DNA of 64,000 nucleotides from Clostridiaceae bacterium (GCA_012718915.1 JAAYBI010000049.1:1-64000), one strand, 5' to 3'. Positions 18,562 to 28,111 are shown, counted from the stretch's first letter. Program-made: numbers and translations. Notes: generated by a model from the letters alone, not told the origin.

Positions 18562-19398
18562 CTACTTTTTGTTAAATTCTATCACTTTTAGCACTTGTGT
18601 GTATAGGTTTCTTTTACTTTCATTAAATTCCTTAGATAAAATAGCAGATATTTCTTTGGTTGGTAAGCCTTCGCTATGCAATTCCAAGATGCGATCTTCA
18701 ATGTTCGGACCTTTTTTCGAATCGTTTATCGGGTCTCCTTCACCGATAATAATCACGAATTCTCCCTTGGGCTTATGGGTCTCATAATAAATCGCTACTG
18801 ATTCGAGTGAACCCCTTTTCACCTCTTCATACTTCTTTGTTATTTCGCGTGCAACCGCTACCTGCCTTTGCGAAAATCCTTTTTCGCAAAGTTCACGCAA
18901 CGTTTTTTCCAATCTATGAGGCGCTTCATAAAGAATAATCATGCAACTGAAAGCTTGAAGGGCCGCTAGTCGCTTTTTTCTCTCCGAACCCTCCGCAGGC
19001 AAAAAACCCTCAAAATAAAAATGATCGGAAGGCAGTCCGGAAAGAGCAATGGCGCAAGATAGTGCCGTCGGCCCGGGAACGACGCTGATCTCAATGCCTT
19101 CCTCTATGCATGTTTTTACCAGTTCATACCCCGGATCCGATATGCAAGGCATACCTGCATCAGATACGAGCGCCACTGTCTGACCTGATTTCAGCCCTTC
19201 ACAGATAGACGCACCCTTCGCGAATTTATTGTGCTCATGATAACTCGTTAATCGAGCTTTAATACCAAAATCACTGAGTAATAAGCCCGTTACTCGAGTA
19301 TCTTCACATGCGATAATATCGGCGCTTTCAAGTATTCTTTTAGCCCGAAACGAAAAATCTTCGAAGTTGCCGATCGGCGTTCCAACAATGTACAGCAT
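18562..19398 (-). CDS. rsmI: 16S rRNA (cytidine(1402)-2'-O)-methyltransferase RsmI
   Basis: A 278-residue tetrapyrrole-methylase-fold enzyme that 2'-O-methylates C1402 of 16S rRNA using S-adenosylmethionine. It begins MLYIVGTPIGNFEDFSFRA, then IACEDTRVT, SDAGMPCISDPG and VPGPTALSCAIALSG, all diagnostic. The start at 19398 follows GAGGG; the open frame extends 9 codons upstream without reason. It starts only just after the stop of trmN6, as in the yabB-yazA-yabC order of Bacillus. Confidence 0.94.
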   Translation of the reverse strand: MLYIVGTPIGNFEDFSFRAKRILESADIIACEDTRVTGLLLSDFGIKARLTSYHEHNKFAKGASICEGLKSGQTVALVSDAGMPCISDPGYELVKTCIEEGIEISVVPGPTALSCAIALSGLPSDHFYFEGFLPAEGSERKKRLAALQAFSCMIILYEAPHRLEKTLRELCEKGFSQRQVAVAREITKKYEEVKRGSLESVAIYYETHKPKGEFVIIIGEGDPINDSKKGPNIEDRILELHSEGLPTKEISAILSKEFNESKRNLYTQVLKVIEFNKK

Positions 19399-19399
19399 A

Positions 19400-20179
19400 T
19401 TATCCCTCACTATTGTAAATATCATTCAACTCTTGGCAAATTTGACCTTCGGTATCTCTCAAAATCAGTGGCGGTAATACCTTAAAGCCGCCTGAAGCGG
19501 ACGACTTTTTTCCGCAAATCAAAAAAGCTGTTGCCGGTCGGGTGACGTCGGGATGAATAAATCGAATCTGCGTAGGCTCAATTTTTTGCTTTCGCATTAG
19601 TTCACAGACTTCTGCCAGTCGTCCGGCGCGATGTACCATCACAAATATACCCCCAAAGCGAAGTGAATAAGAAGCCGCAGATAAAAAGTCTTCGAGAACC
19701 CCATGAACTTCGAAACGCGATTCCAATCGATCCTCATTATCTTCTCGATTCGGAACCGGACCGCTTCCCACCCTAAAATACGGAGGATTACAAAAGCACA
19801 GATCATTTTCGGCGGCAATGACTTCAGATAAATTCTTGATATCACGAATGTCACCGAGTACCGGAACGATCACGTCGGACTGGTGGTTAAGATTGATATT
19901 CCTAACCAGCAGTTCAAAGGCGCAATCCTGTTTTTCGATCGCGACGATTTTAAAATTCGGACGTCTCGCCAGCAAAAGTAAACTTGCCGCGCCATTGTTT
20001 GCACCCAATTCTACAGCCCGAACCATTCGTTTATTCCCGGGTAACTGTAACGATGCAAAATGTGACAACAATACCGTGTCTTCTCCATATCGATAGCCAT
20101 TGCGACGCTGAATCAGCCTAAAGCCTTGCCGACCTAAATCTTCGATTGATTCCGTCAACCGGTTGTATTGATCATCCAT
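19400..20179 (-). CDS. trmN6: tRNA1(Val) (adenine(37)-N6)-methyltransferase
   Basis: A Rossmann-fold methyltransferase of about 260 residues of the YfiC/YabB group, which methylates N6 of A37 in tRNA1(Val) in E. coli. Seen are the SAM site ELGANNGAASLLLLAR and the N6-adenine motif NPPY in FCNPPYFRVG. Residues QRRNGYRYGEDTVLL near the N-terminus are typical of the group. I chose MDDQYNRL at 20179; the upstream part of the frame runs into the ferredoxin terminator. The ribosome site is weak. Confidence 0.86.
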   Translation of the reverse strand: MDDQYNRLTESIEDLGRQGFRLIQRRNGYRYGEDTVLLSHFASLQLPGNKRMVRAVELGANNGAASLLLLARRPNFKIVAIEKQDCAFELLVRNINLNHQSDVIVPVLGDIRDIKNLSEVIAAENDLCFCNPPYFRVGSGPVPNREDNEDRLESRFEVHGVLEDFLSAASYSLRFGGIFVMVHRAGRLAEVCELMRKQKIEPTQIRFIHPDVTRPATAFLICGKKSSASGGFKVLPPLILRDTEGQICQELNDIYNSEG

Positions 20180-20231
20180 AAATTTTTCACTGTAACTCTC
20201 TATATATTTTATGCGAAAAGCCATAAATAAG

Positions 20232-20274
20232 AACGAATGCAAGAGACCCTCCGAAACCAACGTCTCGGAGGGTC
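20232..20274 (-). terminator. Terminator after the ferredoxin gene
   Basis: A 10-bp perfect stem GACCCTCCGA / TCGGAGGGTC with a 10-base loop, then a loose T-rich stretch. It lies between the ferredoxin stop and trmN6. Confidence 0.7.
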
Positions 20275-20298
20275 GTCAAGGCGATAATCTGATCTTGA

Positions 20299-20469
20299 TC
20301 AACCTGCCGAAATTGCATCGGTCGGGCAAACCGATACGCAAGCGCCGCAATCAATGCAAAGATCTGCATCAATATTGTACTGTGTGTCTCCCTGGCTGAT
20401 TGCAGTTGTCGGGCATTCACCCTCACAGCTTCCGCAAGAAATACATGCATCGGAAATAACGTGTGCCAT
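20299..20469 (-). CDS. 2[4Fe-4S] ferredoxin
   Basis: A 56-residue clostridial-type ferredoxin with two complete CxxCxxCxxxC motifs: CISCGSCEGEC followed by P, and CIDCGACVSVC followed by P. It carries low-potential electrons for reductive reactions in anaerobes. The ATG at 20469 is 8 bases after GGAGG; the longer frame is not supported. It is placed between ricT and trmN6, where Bacillus has yabA, and appears to have its own promoter and terminator. Confidence 0.95.
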   Translation of the reverse strand: MAHVISDACISCGSCEGECPTTAISQGDTQYNIDADLCIDCGACVSVCPTDAISAG

Positions 20470-20495
20470 ATGAACTACCTCCATTCTTTGATAGG

Positions 20496-20538
20496 ATTTT
20501 ATCACTATGGTTCAACCTTAGTAAACCATTTGTGTCAA
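20496..20538 (-). promoter_or_regulatory. Possible promoter and inverted repeat before the ferredoxin gene
   Basis: On the minus strand TTGACA (20533-20538) and a GATAAAAT-type -10 (about 20496-20502) flank an inverted repeat ATGGTT / AACCAT (20507-20512 and 20524-20529). Spacing from that TTGACA is too long for a standard promoter; TTTACT inside the repeat gives about 18 bases. Tentative. Confidence 0.35.
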
Positions 20539-20561
20539 AATATATGCGAAAAGATCACTTG

Positions 20562-21491
20562 TTAGTTCTCATCGAATTCCTCATCCTGTGCATCATCTTT
20601 TGCGATATTGTTCAAACAACAATTTCCTGAACAAGATTGTTTTTGCCGATGTTCAGCATTAGGGACGAACTTTTTGCCTTTTCGCATAAGAACTTCCACT
20701 TCCTCTGCCGGGATTATTTCTAAGTCCGCGATATCTTCTCTCTCCAAACGAACCGCAACTCTTTCCCTAAGGATATCAACTGAAACAACGACGCCATTTC
20801 CCTGAACCGTAGAGACAACATCACCCTGCTTGGGAAGTCGGGCATGCGCATCTTCATAAGCATCCTGCTCATATTTTAAGCAACACATCAATCGTCCGCA
20901 GGCGCCCGATATTTTGGTCGGATTCATTGATAGCCCCTGTTCCTTAGCCATACGAATGGACACCGGCACAAAACCTTCCAAAAAAGTGCAACAGCAAAGC
21001 TCTCTTCCACATAGCCCCAGACCACCGACCATTCTGGCCTGATCACGCGCTCCAATTTGCCGAAGCTCGATTCGAACTCTGAAAATTGCCGCTAAATCTT
21101 TAACCAGCTCTCTAAAATCTACGCGTCCGTCCGCCGTAAAAAAGAATGTGACTTTCTTGCCGTCAAAAGAATACTCTGCGTTTATAAGATTCATGTCCAA
21201 TTCACGCGAAGTAATTTTCTCCATGCAAATATCAAAAGCTTCTTTTTCTCGAACCTTTTTTGCTTCATGCTCAGCCAAATCGTGAGCGTCAACATGACGA
21301 ACAACTGGTTTTAGCGGCTTTACAAGACGCTCTGCCGGGATGTCGAAAACCTCTTCTGAAACATATCCGATATCCGGTCCCGACTCCGTTTCGACGATGA
21401 CCGCATCTCCGAGATGAAGTTTCAGATTGCCGGGATCAAAATGATAAGATTTTCCGGCCTCCTGAAAACGTATACTAACTACTTTGGGCAT
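20562..21491 (-). CDS. ricT: PSP1 domain protein RicT (YaaT)
   Basis: A 309-residue PSP1-domain protein. The core has the typical sequence from VTFFFTADGRVDFRELVKDL through GARDQARMVGGLGLCGRELCC and SGACGRLMCCLKYE. In B. subtilis RicT joins RicA and RicF, binds [4Fe-4S] clusters and FAD, and helps RNase Y mature mRNA and Spo0A become phosphorylated. Here cysteines cluster at about residues 164-170 and 203-214, and a C-terminal CSGNCC adds more. It overlaps the end of holB by 17 bases. Gene order matches holB-yaaT of Bacillus. Confidence 0.93.
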   Translation of the reverse strand: MPKVVSIRFQEAGKSYHFDPGNLKLHLGDAVIVETESGPDIGYVSEEVFDIPAERLVKPLKPVVRHVDAHDLAEHEAKKVREKEAFDICMEKITSRELDMNLINAEYSFDGKKVTFFFTADGRVDFRELVKDLAAIFRVRIELRQIGARDQARMVGGLGLCGRELCCCTFLEGFVPVSIRMAKEQGLSMNPTKISGACGRLMCCLKYEQDAYEDAHARLPKQGDVVSTVQGNGVVVSVDILRERVAVRLEREDIADLEIIPAEEVEVLMRKGKKFVPNAEHRQKQSCSGNCCLNNIAKDDAQDEEFDEN

Positions 21492-22494
21492 TTGTAAACT
21501 CCTTTTTCAAGGTCATAAGCATTCTCGCTATTGTCGGTTCAAAACTACAATTCAACGCCAGCGCTTTCGACGCCAGAACGACAGACTCCGACGCTCGCAT
21601 CAGCCGATCGGGCGTCAAGCCGGTAGTTTTAATCATTCGCTTCATCATATCGGTTTTGTATGGGCTCTGCAAGTCTTCGGTATGAGCCGGATTCATCAAC
21701 GAAGGAAATTGACCTAGAAATGACATCAGAAGAGACAATACTTGATCAATATCACTCTTGTTCGCGTCGAAAAATGAAAAGTCACTCGTCAATATTTCCG
21801 AATCTGAGGTCTGATCCAGCCTTAATAAAATATTCTCGAGCTCATCTTTCATCTCGAGAAGATCGTTGTTTTTAGACATCTCAATCGCAACCCCGGGTAC
21901 ACCATTCGACAATCTTGCAAATAGTGCCGCATCTGAGGAACTAATATCAAAAGATGCTTTCAATATTTCAACCACTTCGTTCTCGGTATATCGATTCAGC
22001 GGAACAGTGACCGCTCTGGAGAGAACCGTTTTCTGCAGACGCTCAGCCTCGGATACCGTCAGAATGAAGTATGAAAAATCAGGCGGTTCCTCAAGCGACT
22101 TAAGCAGCGCATTCTGCCCTTCTTCACCAAGCGCATCACCATCGATAAGATATACTTTGCGCTTGGATATTTGCGGATACATTCTTAGATCAGAAATCAC
22201 TCGATTCCTTACAGTCGCGACTTTCACAGATTTATCGCCTGACTCCGGATAAAGACAAATAAAATCAGGATGTGTGCCTTGCTCAATATAATGGCAAGGA
22301 CCACACACCCCGCAAGCGCCTTCAGATGAAGGATTATCACATAAGAGCATTCGACTCATCTGCATGGCCATTGACCTCTTACCGATACCTTTGGGTCCGG
22401 TCAAAAGATAGGTCCTGGCCAAATCATTATCGAGAAGATGATAAATGCGCTCCTTGGCACGTTTTTGTCCGATTAACGAAGAGAACAAACGCAT
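21475..22494 (-). CDS. holB: DNA polymerase III subunit delta'
   Basis: A 339-residue clamp-loader AAA+ protein. Walker A is GPKGIGKRS near residue 34, the zinc site is formed by C of LLCDN, CGVCGPC and nearby residues, and sensor-like LLKSLEEPP follows QNA near residue 120. It helps load the beta clamp on DNA. The start overlaps the darA stop (TAATG), and ricT overlaps its end, so the group is translated together. Confidence 0.92.
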   Translation of the reverse strand: MRLFSSLIGQKRAKERIYHLLDNDLARTYLLTGPKGIGKRSMAMQMSRMLLCDNPSSEGACGVCGPCHYIEQGTHPDFICLYPESGDKSVKVATVRNRVISDLRMYPQISKRKVYLIDGDALGEEGQNALLKSLEEPPDFSYFILTVSEAERLQKTVLSRAVTVPLNRYTENEVVEILKASFDISSSDAALFARLSNGVPGVAIEMSKNNDLLEMKDELENILLRLDQTSDSEILTSDFSFFDANKSDIDQVLSLLMSFLGQFPSLMNPAHTEDLQSPYKTDMMKRMIKTTGLTPDRLMRASESVVLASKALALNCSFEPTIARMLMTLKKEFTNAQSS

Positions 22495-22823
22495 TACATT
22501 TTCTCAAAATGCTCGACGTTCACCACAAATACTGTCGCTCCGCCGACCATAACTTCAACCGGATACGGAATGTAAGCACCGCCCATTGCAGAGGGCGTAA
22601 CATTCGTATTGATTGCGGATTGTCTGCTGGATGAGTACTTACGGATTAATCCGATAACTTGCTCCTGTTGCTCGTCTTCAACAACGATCATAAGTGTCGT
22701 ATTCCCCGAGCGTAAGAATCCACCGGAAGAATTTAGTTTTGTAACACGAAAACCGGATTTGTTAAGCTCGGCCATCAATCGCGGGCTATCCTCATCGTGT
22801 ACAATTGCAAAAACGAGTTTCAT
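22494..22823 (-). CDS. darA: Cyclic-di-AMP receptor DarA (PstA/YaaQ)
   Basis: A 109-residue PII-like protein of the DarA family that binds c-di-AMP as a trimer. The diagnostic segment KLNSSGGFLRSGNTTLMI is present, as is the late GGATVFVVNVE strand. Its partner in Firmicutes is not firmly established. The ATG at 22823 is 10 bases after GGAGG and overlaps the end of tmk. Same order as tmk-yaaQ in Bacillus. Confidence 0.95.
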   Translation of the reverse strand: MKLVFAIVHDEDSPRLMAELNKSGFRVTKLNSSGGFLRSGNTTLMIVVEDEQQEQVIGLIRKYSSSRQSAINTNVTPSAMGGAYIPYPVEVMVGGATVFVVNVEHFEKM

Positions 22824-23452
22824 TTGCGTAATACCTCCCAAACCTTTTGTTCGATCTGAACTGAAACCCTGTCAACGGATGCACTCGCATCTATTATGAA
22901 GATTCTATCATATTTTCGGCTCATATCTATATATCCGTCACGAACCTTTTTCATGAAAGTTTGTCCTTCGTCTTCGAGACGATCATTAGAAGACTGTCGG
23001 TTGCTCATCCTCTGCGCTGCCAGTAACGGATCAATATCCAACAAGAAAGTGACATCCGGCTCGATACCTCCGGTGGATAAATGATTCAAGAAATCAACAG
23101 ACTCTATGCTCAAACCTCTTGCATAGCCCTGATAGGCTAATGTCGAATCGAAAAAACGATCACAAATGACAATCTTGCCCTCAGACAAAGCCGGAACGAT
23201 GACTTCGGAGACAATTTGTGCCCGAGCTGCTTCATAAAGCAATAATTCGGTCACCGGAGTCATGCCCGCATTTTCTCTTTCAAGCAGAACAGATCGAATT
23301 TGCTCTCCGATCTTTGTACCGCCTGGTTCGCGAATGAGAATGACGTCAGAGTTGTGCGACACCAGAGTCTTATAAAGCCGCTTGATCTGAGTGGATTTAC
23401 CACTCCCGTCAATACCTTCAAAAGAAATGAATGTACCTTTTTCCTTGTTCAT
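22820..23452 (-). CDS. tmk: Thymidylate kinase
   Basis: A 210-residue dTMP kinase. The P-loop is FEGIDGSGKSTQ near residue 10, the DRF motif is CDRFFDSTLAYQGYARG, and a LID region with several arginines follows. It makes dTDP for DNA synthesis. The ATG at 23452 follows GGTGGGTGAG; the codon before it is GTG. Its end overlaps darA. Confidence 0.95.
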   Translation of the reverse strand: MNKEKGTFISFEGIDGSGKSTQIKRLYKTLVSHNSDVILIREPGGTKIGEQIRSVLLERENAGMTPVTELLLYEAARAQIVSEVIVPALSEGKIVICDRFFDSTLAYQGYARGLSIESVDFLNHLSTGGIEPDVTFLLDIDPLLAAQRMSNRQSSNDRLEDEGQTFMKKVRDGYIDMSRKYDRIFIIDASASVDRVSVQIEQKVWEVLRK

Positions 23453-23518
23453 CACTCACCCACCTATATTGATTATATCTTACACTCACGTCACTTGTTA
23501 ATAGCCAGCTCAAACATA

Positions 23519-25078
23519 TTAAGCATTTGATTTTGTATTGTCCAGCACTTGGATGCAGTTATCTTCAATCCCGTCAAAGGCGAAGCCCCGATCAATCAAA
23601 AAGAGCATTTGACCGACCGTCTTTTTTGACAGAATTTCTCCCGGCCAAATGAATGGGATGCCGGGTGGATAAAGCAAGATCATAGCCGCTGAAACCCGGC
23701 CGACTGAATCCTCTAAAACACATGTTTTCGTCTTGATGTCCGAAAAAACGGCTTCACGAATGTGCATTGCCCGTTCAAGAGGTCTTGCGTAAAAAGAACT
23801 AATAATGTCCTCCGCTCGAGAAAAATCATCGGGGTTCAAGTTTTCCGCTTCTTGAAATCGAAGGACTATTCCTTTTATTTCGGAAAAGAGGCGATTCAGT
23901 TCCTCCTCGGTTCTGAAAATATTGAATAGCATCAATAAATATATCGGGCTGTGCATCTCAACGACAAAACCTTTTCGCTCCAGTTCAAGGGCTACTTCGG
24001 ATGCATTGATTCCGGCTTTTGAAAAGCTTACACAGACACGCATCGGATCACCCAGTTTTCCTTGTGTGTCGGGCATGATATCGACACCCGGCAAGGTTGC
24101 CAAGCGATCTCGGAAATCGCGAATCCGTTTTGCGGATAATGCGAACTGCTCCCTGCCGTGATAATCCATTCGCTTCAGCGCCATCTGAAGCGAAGCCGCT
24201 ATGATGAATGAAGGACTCGATGTTTCATATATCCGAAGCATCGTATTTAGGCGTCTTGGATTTACGCGATCCGTTTTTATAGCCTCCTCAGAGACATGAA
24301 GTAAAGAAGCCATCGTCAGTGCCGGCAGAGTCTTGTGCGCGCTTTGGACAACCATATCTGCACCACATCTTATTGCCGGCTCAGGGAACTCGGAGTCTCC
24401 GAAAACAAAATGTGCACCATGTGCCTCATCCACAAGCAAGCGGCATCCGAAACGATGCACAACTTCCGCAATTTGTCTTATAGGCTCGCACCTTCCGAAA
24501 TAGTCCGGAGAAGTAATAAGCACATCCGAAATATCTTTATAGTAGTCCAAGCATTTTTCGATCTGTTTCGGCAAATCCAATACGTCGCGTTCAATGACCG
24601 TATCGTCGCATATCGGAATATCCTCCGGTCTTATTTGCGTCGATTTTGTCTCATTGGAAAAATGAATATCTTGTATAAAACTATACCGGCAACCGATGAG
24701 ACTTACAGCGTACGCGGCAGACATATGACATCTTCGGTCAAGTAAGAGATGCGATCTCTCAGAAAGAGATGCCGAGAGCATCACCTGAATGCCGGTAGTT
24801 GATCCCGTCGTCAAAATCCGGGACAAACCGGATCCATACAAACTCTGAATCCATTGCTGTATTTCAAGAACCGTGCTCTTTGGATCATGAAGATTATCAC
24901 TGAGCGATAACTCGGTGGTGTCGATTCCAATAAGATATTTACAGTCATCATCAGAGAAAAAGTTATTCGAAACGTGCCCGGGCATATGCAAAGCGACCTT
25001 CTCCTCCTGCCATAAAGGCATTTCAGAGAAGGCGCGATCTCCCTCAGCGGAATAGAGTGACGATAACTGATCGGACAT
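23519..25078 (-). CDS. Orn/Lys/Arg decarboxylase family PLP enzyme (YaaO-like)
   Basis: A 519-residue fold-type I PLP enzyme of the large basic-amino-acid decarboxylase family, in its shorter form without the N-terminal wing domain. PLP residues appear as TTGSTTGIQ, VDEAHGAH (aspartate) and SAHKTLPALTMASLL (Schiff-base lysine). The C-terminal part has PPGIPFIWPGE. Substrate among arginine, lysine and ornithine cannot be told by eye. In Bacillus yaaO lies just before tmk, as here. No good ribosome site is seen; the start lies 6 bases after the upstream gene and may rely on coupling. Confidence 0.85.
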   Translation of the reverse strand: MSDQLSSLYSAEGDRAFSEMPLWQEEKVALHMPGHVSNNFFSDDDCKYLIGIDTTELSLSDNLHDPKSTVLEIQQWIQSLYGSGLSRILTTGSTTGIQVMLSASLSERSHLLLDRRCHMSAAYAVSLIGCRYSFIQDIHFSNETKSTQIRPEDIPICDDTVIERDVLDLPKQIEKCLDYYKDISDVLITSPDYFGRCEPIRQIAEVVHRFGCRLLVDEAHGAHFVFGDSEFPEPAIRCGADMVVQSAHKTLPALTMASLLHVSEEAIKTDRVNPRRLNTMLRIYETSSPSFIIAASLQMALKRMDYHGREQFALSAKRIRDFRDRLATLPGVDIMPDTQGKLGDPMRVCVSFSKAGINASEVALELERKGFVVEMHSPIYLLMLFNIFRTEEELNRLFSEIKGIVLRFQEAENLNPDDFSRAEDIISSFYARPLERAMHIREAVFSDIKTKTCVLEDSVGRVSAAMILLYPPGIPFIWPGEILSKKTVGQMLFLIDRGFAFDGIEDNCIQVLDNTKSNA

Positions 25079-25084
25079 CTTGTA

Positions 25085-25663
25085 TTAGTCCAATTTGGTC
25101 AAGTGTATGCCCGCAATCTCAATCCAAATCTCTTTTTCCAGCCGCTCATTCTCTTTGCGAACATCTTCATAAGTCTCAACCGGACGAAATTCTTTATTGC
25201 GCGTTCTTGACTCGTATCCGTCGTGACGACGCTCCTTAGGACGATGATCTTGGTTGGATCGCGACCTGGCTCCATCGCGGCGTTGCGAATCCGGCGGTAT
25301 CGTTGTGTCCTGTGAATCGCGAGGTCTTCGATCCTGCCGATTATCATTAATGTCCTGGTTCGGACGATTGGGTCTTCTGTTGCGGTTATTCTGCGAATAC
25401 GGTGCGCCGTTTCCGTTAGTGTTCGGATTTTTGGGCCTTGGCGAGTCATTACGATTGTTACTCTGAACATCCGTGTGCACAGCTTCCTTATCCGGAGAAT
25501 GGTCCTCGGAAGTTCCTTGAGGCCTGGGGTATTGATTATTCGACGGGCGACGTCTGCGATTGTTCTTATAATAATTCCTATTTCCCGATCGATTCTGATT
25601 TCCCCGACTATTCGATTCGCCTACATTTTGTTTGCTGCCGGACGGTTGGATATCTTGACTCAT
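25085..25663 (-). CDS. Asn/Arg-rich low-complexity protein with C-terminal helix
   Basis: A 192-residue protein I do not recognise. Residues about 1-150 are dominated by Asn, Arg, Gln, Ser, Pro and Asp with repeats such as NNRNRRPNRPN, and should be disordered and positively charged. Residues about 160-192 form a likely amphipathic helix (VETYEDVRKENERLEKEIW). The composition suggests nucleic-acid or ribonucleoprotein binding, which is inference. A strong AAGGAGG precedes the ATG. It directly precedes the YaaO-like gene. Confidence 0.72.
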   Translation of the reverse strand: MSQDIQPSGSKQNVGESNSRGNQNRSGNRNYYKNNRRRRPSNNQYPRPQGTSEDHSPDKEAVHTDVQSNNRNDSPRPKNPNTNGNGAPYSQNNRNRRPNRPNQDINDNRQDRRPRDSQDTTIPPDSQRRDGARSRSNQDHRPKERRHDGYESRTRNKEFRPVETYEDVRKENERLEKEIWIEIAGIHLTKLD

Positions 25664-25752
25664 CTATGCCTCCTTAATGCTCTAAAACACGTTCTTATTA
25701 TAGACTATTTTTGATACGGTTCAAGTGATAACGCATATACATCTCGAATCGG

Positions 25753-26604
25753 TTATATTTCTCCGAAGTATTCCACACCATCCGCATCTAGTTCAGGAAG
25801 GTCAATTGAAGGGGCAATTTGTCTCAACGGAACAATCACAAACGCCCGTTCAGACATTCGCGGATGTGGCAATACCAAACGTTCGGAATGTATCCGGACA
25901 TCGCCAAACATAATTATATCTATGTCGATTGTGCGTGGACCTTTTTGAACCGTCCGTACCCGACCTAATTCCAGCTCAATACTTTGAGTAAAGCGGAGCA
26001 GTTCATCAGGCGATAAACGAGTGTGAATATGACATGCAATATTCAAAAAATCGGGTTGCTGTAAATAGTCAACCGGCCGCGTTTCATAGACTGAAGACAC
26101 TCTGACAAAATCTATAGCGGGGTTGTCCTTTATCATCGTAATCGCATTTCGCAAATGATCTATCCTGTTGCCGATATTGCTACCCAAGCTTAAATATACA
26201 TCGTGCTTTAGGAAATCATCCTGTCTATGTCTGACCAGACGAACACCCATCGACTGAAACTTCCCGGAGACCGGCGCATCGGGTTTTCTGATACTGATAT
26301 CTATGGCACTAACTCTTTGGAAAACAGCAAATATGTCATCGACGACCATTTGTGCCAGACGCTCAATAAGCGATACAGGACTCGACTCCACTCTTGACTT
26401 CACCAAATCAAATACCTCGCCGTAATGGACGGTATCCGACAATTCGTCCGTCAGAGTCGCCGGAAGATCTGAGAAAAACAGAACGATATCCACGATGAAT
26501 TTCTGTCCGCTGCGCTTTTCAGAATCGAGACACCCGGTGTATCCCCAAAATTCCATAGCTTCCAGCAAGATACGATTCGAGAATTTATCCGTCATATTAT
26601 CCAT
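25753..26604 (-). CDS. folK: Fused dihydroneopterin aldolase / HPPK (FolB-FolK)
   Basis: A 283-residue two-domain folate enzyme. Residues about 8-120 are FolB (ILLEAMEFWGYTGCLDSEKRSGQKFIVDI, then TVHYGEVF, then SLIERLA), which makes hydroxymethyl-dihydropterin. Residues about 130-283 are FolK (VYLSLGSNIGNRIDHLRNAI, then ETRPV, then GPRTIDIDIIMF, then LPHPRMSERAFVI), which pyrophosphorylates it. The usual HG of FolB is replaced by YTG, a small departure. The start overlaps the folP stop as TAATG with GGAGAG before it. Last gene of folE-folP-folBK. Confidence 0.92.
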   Translation of the reverse strand: MDNMTDKFSNRILLEAMEFWGYTGCLDSEKRSGQKFIVDIVLFFSDLPATLTDELSDTVHYGEVFDLVKSRVESSPVSLIERLAQMVVDDIFAVFQRVSAIDISIRKPDAPVSGKFQSMGVRLVRHRQDDFLKHDVYLSLGSNIGNRIDHLRNAITMIKDNPAIDFVRVSSVYETRPVDYLQQPDFLNIACHIHTRLSPDELLRFTQSIELELGRVRTVQKGPRTIDIDIIMFGDVRIHSERLVLPHPRMSERAFVIVPLRQIAPSIDLPELDADGVEYFGEI

Positions 26605-27470
26605 TAAGACTCTCCTTCATGGCGTACTATGGCATCGACAACAGCGAGTGCCTCTACGGTCTGCCCGACCGAATGCACACGAACAAAGTCCGCGCCATTA
26701 GCAGATGCAACTGCACAAGATGCGATCGTCCCAAGATCTCGCTTTTCGATAGGAAGACCAAGAATATCGCCAATAAAACGCTTGCGAGAGGGGCCGATAA
26801 GTATGGGATATCCTAATTTCCTGAACTCAGAAAGAAATCGAATCATAGTTAATGATTGGTCCGTATTGAGTCCAAAGCCGATTCCCGGGTCAATCATTAT
26901 CTGTCCGTCTTGAACACCGGATCTCAGTGCCATTTCAATGCTCTCGGATAAATATGCCTTAGCTGTATCGATAAGATTATCACTCCCCGCAAAGCGTTGA
27001 TCTAATCTGGCGTTATACATAAGAATCAGTCCGGAATGATAAGTCGCGGCAATTCTCGCAATCGAAGCATCGTTATGCAAGCCCGTCACATCGTTGATAA
27101 TCGATGCACCTGCCAGGATCGCAGCCTCTGCGACTTGTCCCTTATACGTATCGATGGAGATCGGCACTTGAATTGACGATTTGAGCGCCGAGATGACAGG
27201 CGTTACCCTTGATATTTCGAGATCTACGTCCACTTCAGAAAAACCCGGACGGGTGGATTCGCCGCCAACATCAATAACTGACGCACCCTCAATACACATA
27301 CGATTAGCATGAGCCAAAGCAGCACTTTCGCCCTCAAAACAACCGCCGTCAGAAAACGAATCCGGCGTCACATTTAATATTCCCATCACCCATGTGCGAT
27401 GGCCGATAGGAAAAACATGTGAGCTGCAAGAAAAACCGGTTGACTTCATCATTTGTACATCACGTCTCAT
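26604..27470 (-). CDS. folP: Dihydropteroate synthase
   Basis: A 288-residue TIM-barrel enzyme joining p-aminobenzoate to the pterin pyrophosphate. Signatures are [46 protein letters not shown] and GPSRKRFIG. Start overlaps folE stop as ATGA. It is the sulfonamide target in bacteria. Confidence 0.94.
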   Translation of the reverse strand: MRRDVQMMKSTGFSCSSHVFPIGHRTWVMGILNVTPDSFSDGGCFEGESAALAHANRMCIEGASVIDVGGESTRPGFSEVDVDLEISRVTPVISALKSSIQVPISIDTYKGQVAEAAILAGASIINDVTGLHNDASIARIAATYHSGLILMYNARLDQRFAGSDNLIDTAKAYLSESIEMALRSGVQDGQIMIDPGIGFGLNTDQSLTMIRFLSEFRKLGYPILIGPSRKRFIGDILGLPIEKRDLGTIASCAVASANGADFVRVHSVGQTVEALAVVDAIVRHEGES

Positions 27471-28069
27471 CTGTTTTTATTGATCAATGACAACGCTTCA
27501 GAACGAGTTCGCGCATCGGAACGACACAATCCCCGCATAGCTGATGTCACAGTCATTGATCCCGGCTTTCGAATGCCACGCATGGTCATACAGAGATGTT
27601 CTGCCTCAATCACGACACACACAGCTTTCGCTTCCACTGCATCAAGGATTGTATCTGCTATCTCAGTCGTTAATCGTTCTTGCAGCTGCGGCTTTCTGGA
27701 GAGTGTATCCACGACACGGGCTACTTTTGAAAGGCCGAGTATCTTTCCATTGCCGGGAATATAGACCACATGAGCCTTCCCGTGAAAAGGAAGAAGATGA
27801 TGTTCACACATCGAATAGAACGGAATATCTCCGATCATGATCATCTCGTCGGTATCACTCTCGTGAAAGACTTTGATATCCTTCGAAATATCGCGTGCTA
27901 TACCGGCAAAAACTTCAGCATACATTCGAGCAACCCGAGAGGGCGTCTCCAACAGACCTTCTCTGTCCGGGTTCTCCCCGATCGCAATTAATATGTCGCG
28001 GACAGCTTTTTCAATCGCCGGAAGGTCCATTTCCGTTTTTTCGTTATTGGGTGATTGCAAATCGCTCAC
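27467..28069 (-). CDS. folE: GTP cyclohydrolase I
   Basis: A 200-residue type I enzyme that turns GTP into dihydroneopterin triphosphate, the first folate step. Zinc and active-site residues lie in [19 protein letters not shown] and the late cysteine in [14 protein letters not shown]. The start is GTG at 28069, 9 bases after GGAGG. It opens the folate operon, with the stop overlapping folP. Confidence 0.94.
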   Translation of the reverse strand: MSDLQSPNNEKTEMDLPAIEKAVRDILIAIGENPDREGLLETPSRVARMYAEVFAGIARDISKDIKVFHESDTDEMIMIGDIPFYSMCEHHLLPFHGKAHVVYIPGNGKILGLSKVARVVDTLSRKPQLQERLTTEIADTILDAVEAKAVCVVIEAEHLCMTMRGIRKPGSMTVTSAMRGLCRSDARTRSEALSLINKNR

Positions 28070-28111
28070 TCGATATTACCTCCATCTGCCAGACAAACCG
28101 TTAATACATGT

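Noticed and set aside
25254-25714. Plus-strand frames opposite the Asn/Arg-rich gene
   Set aside because: They are reverse-complement products of a low-complexity gene.
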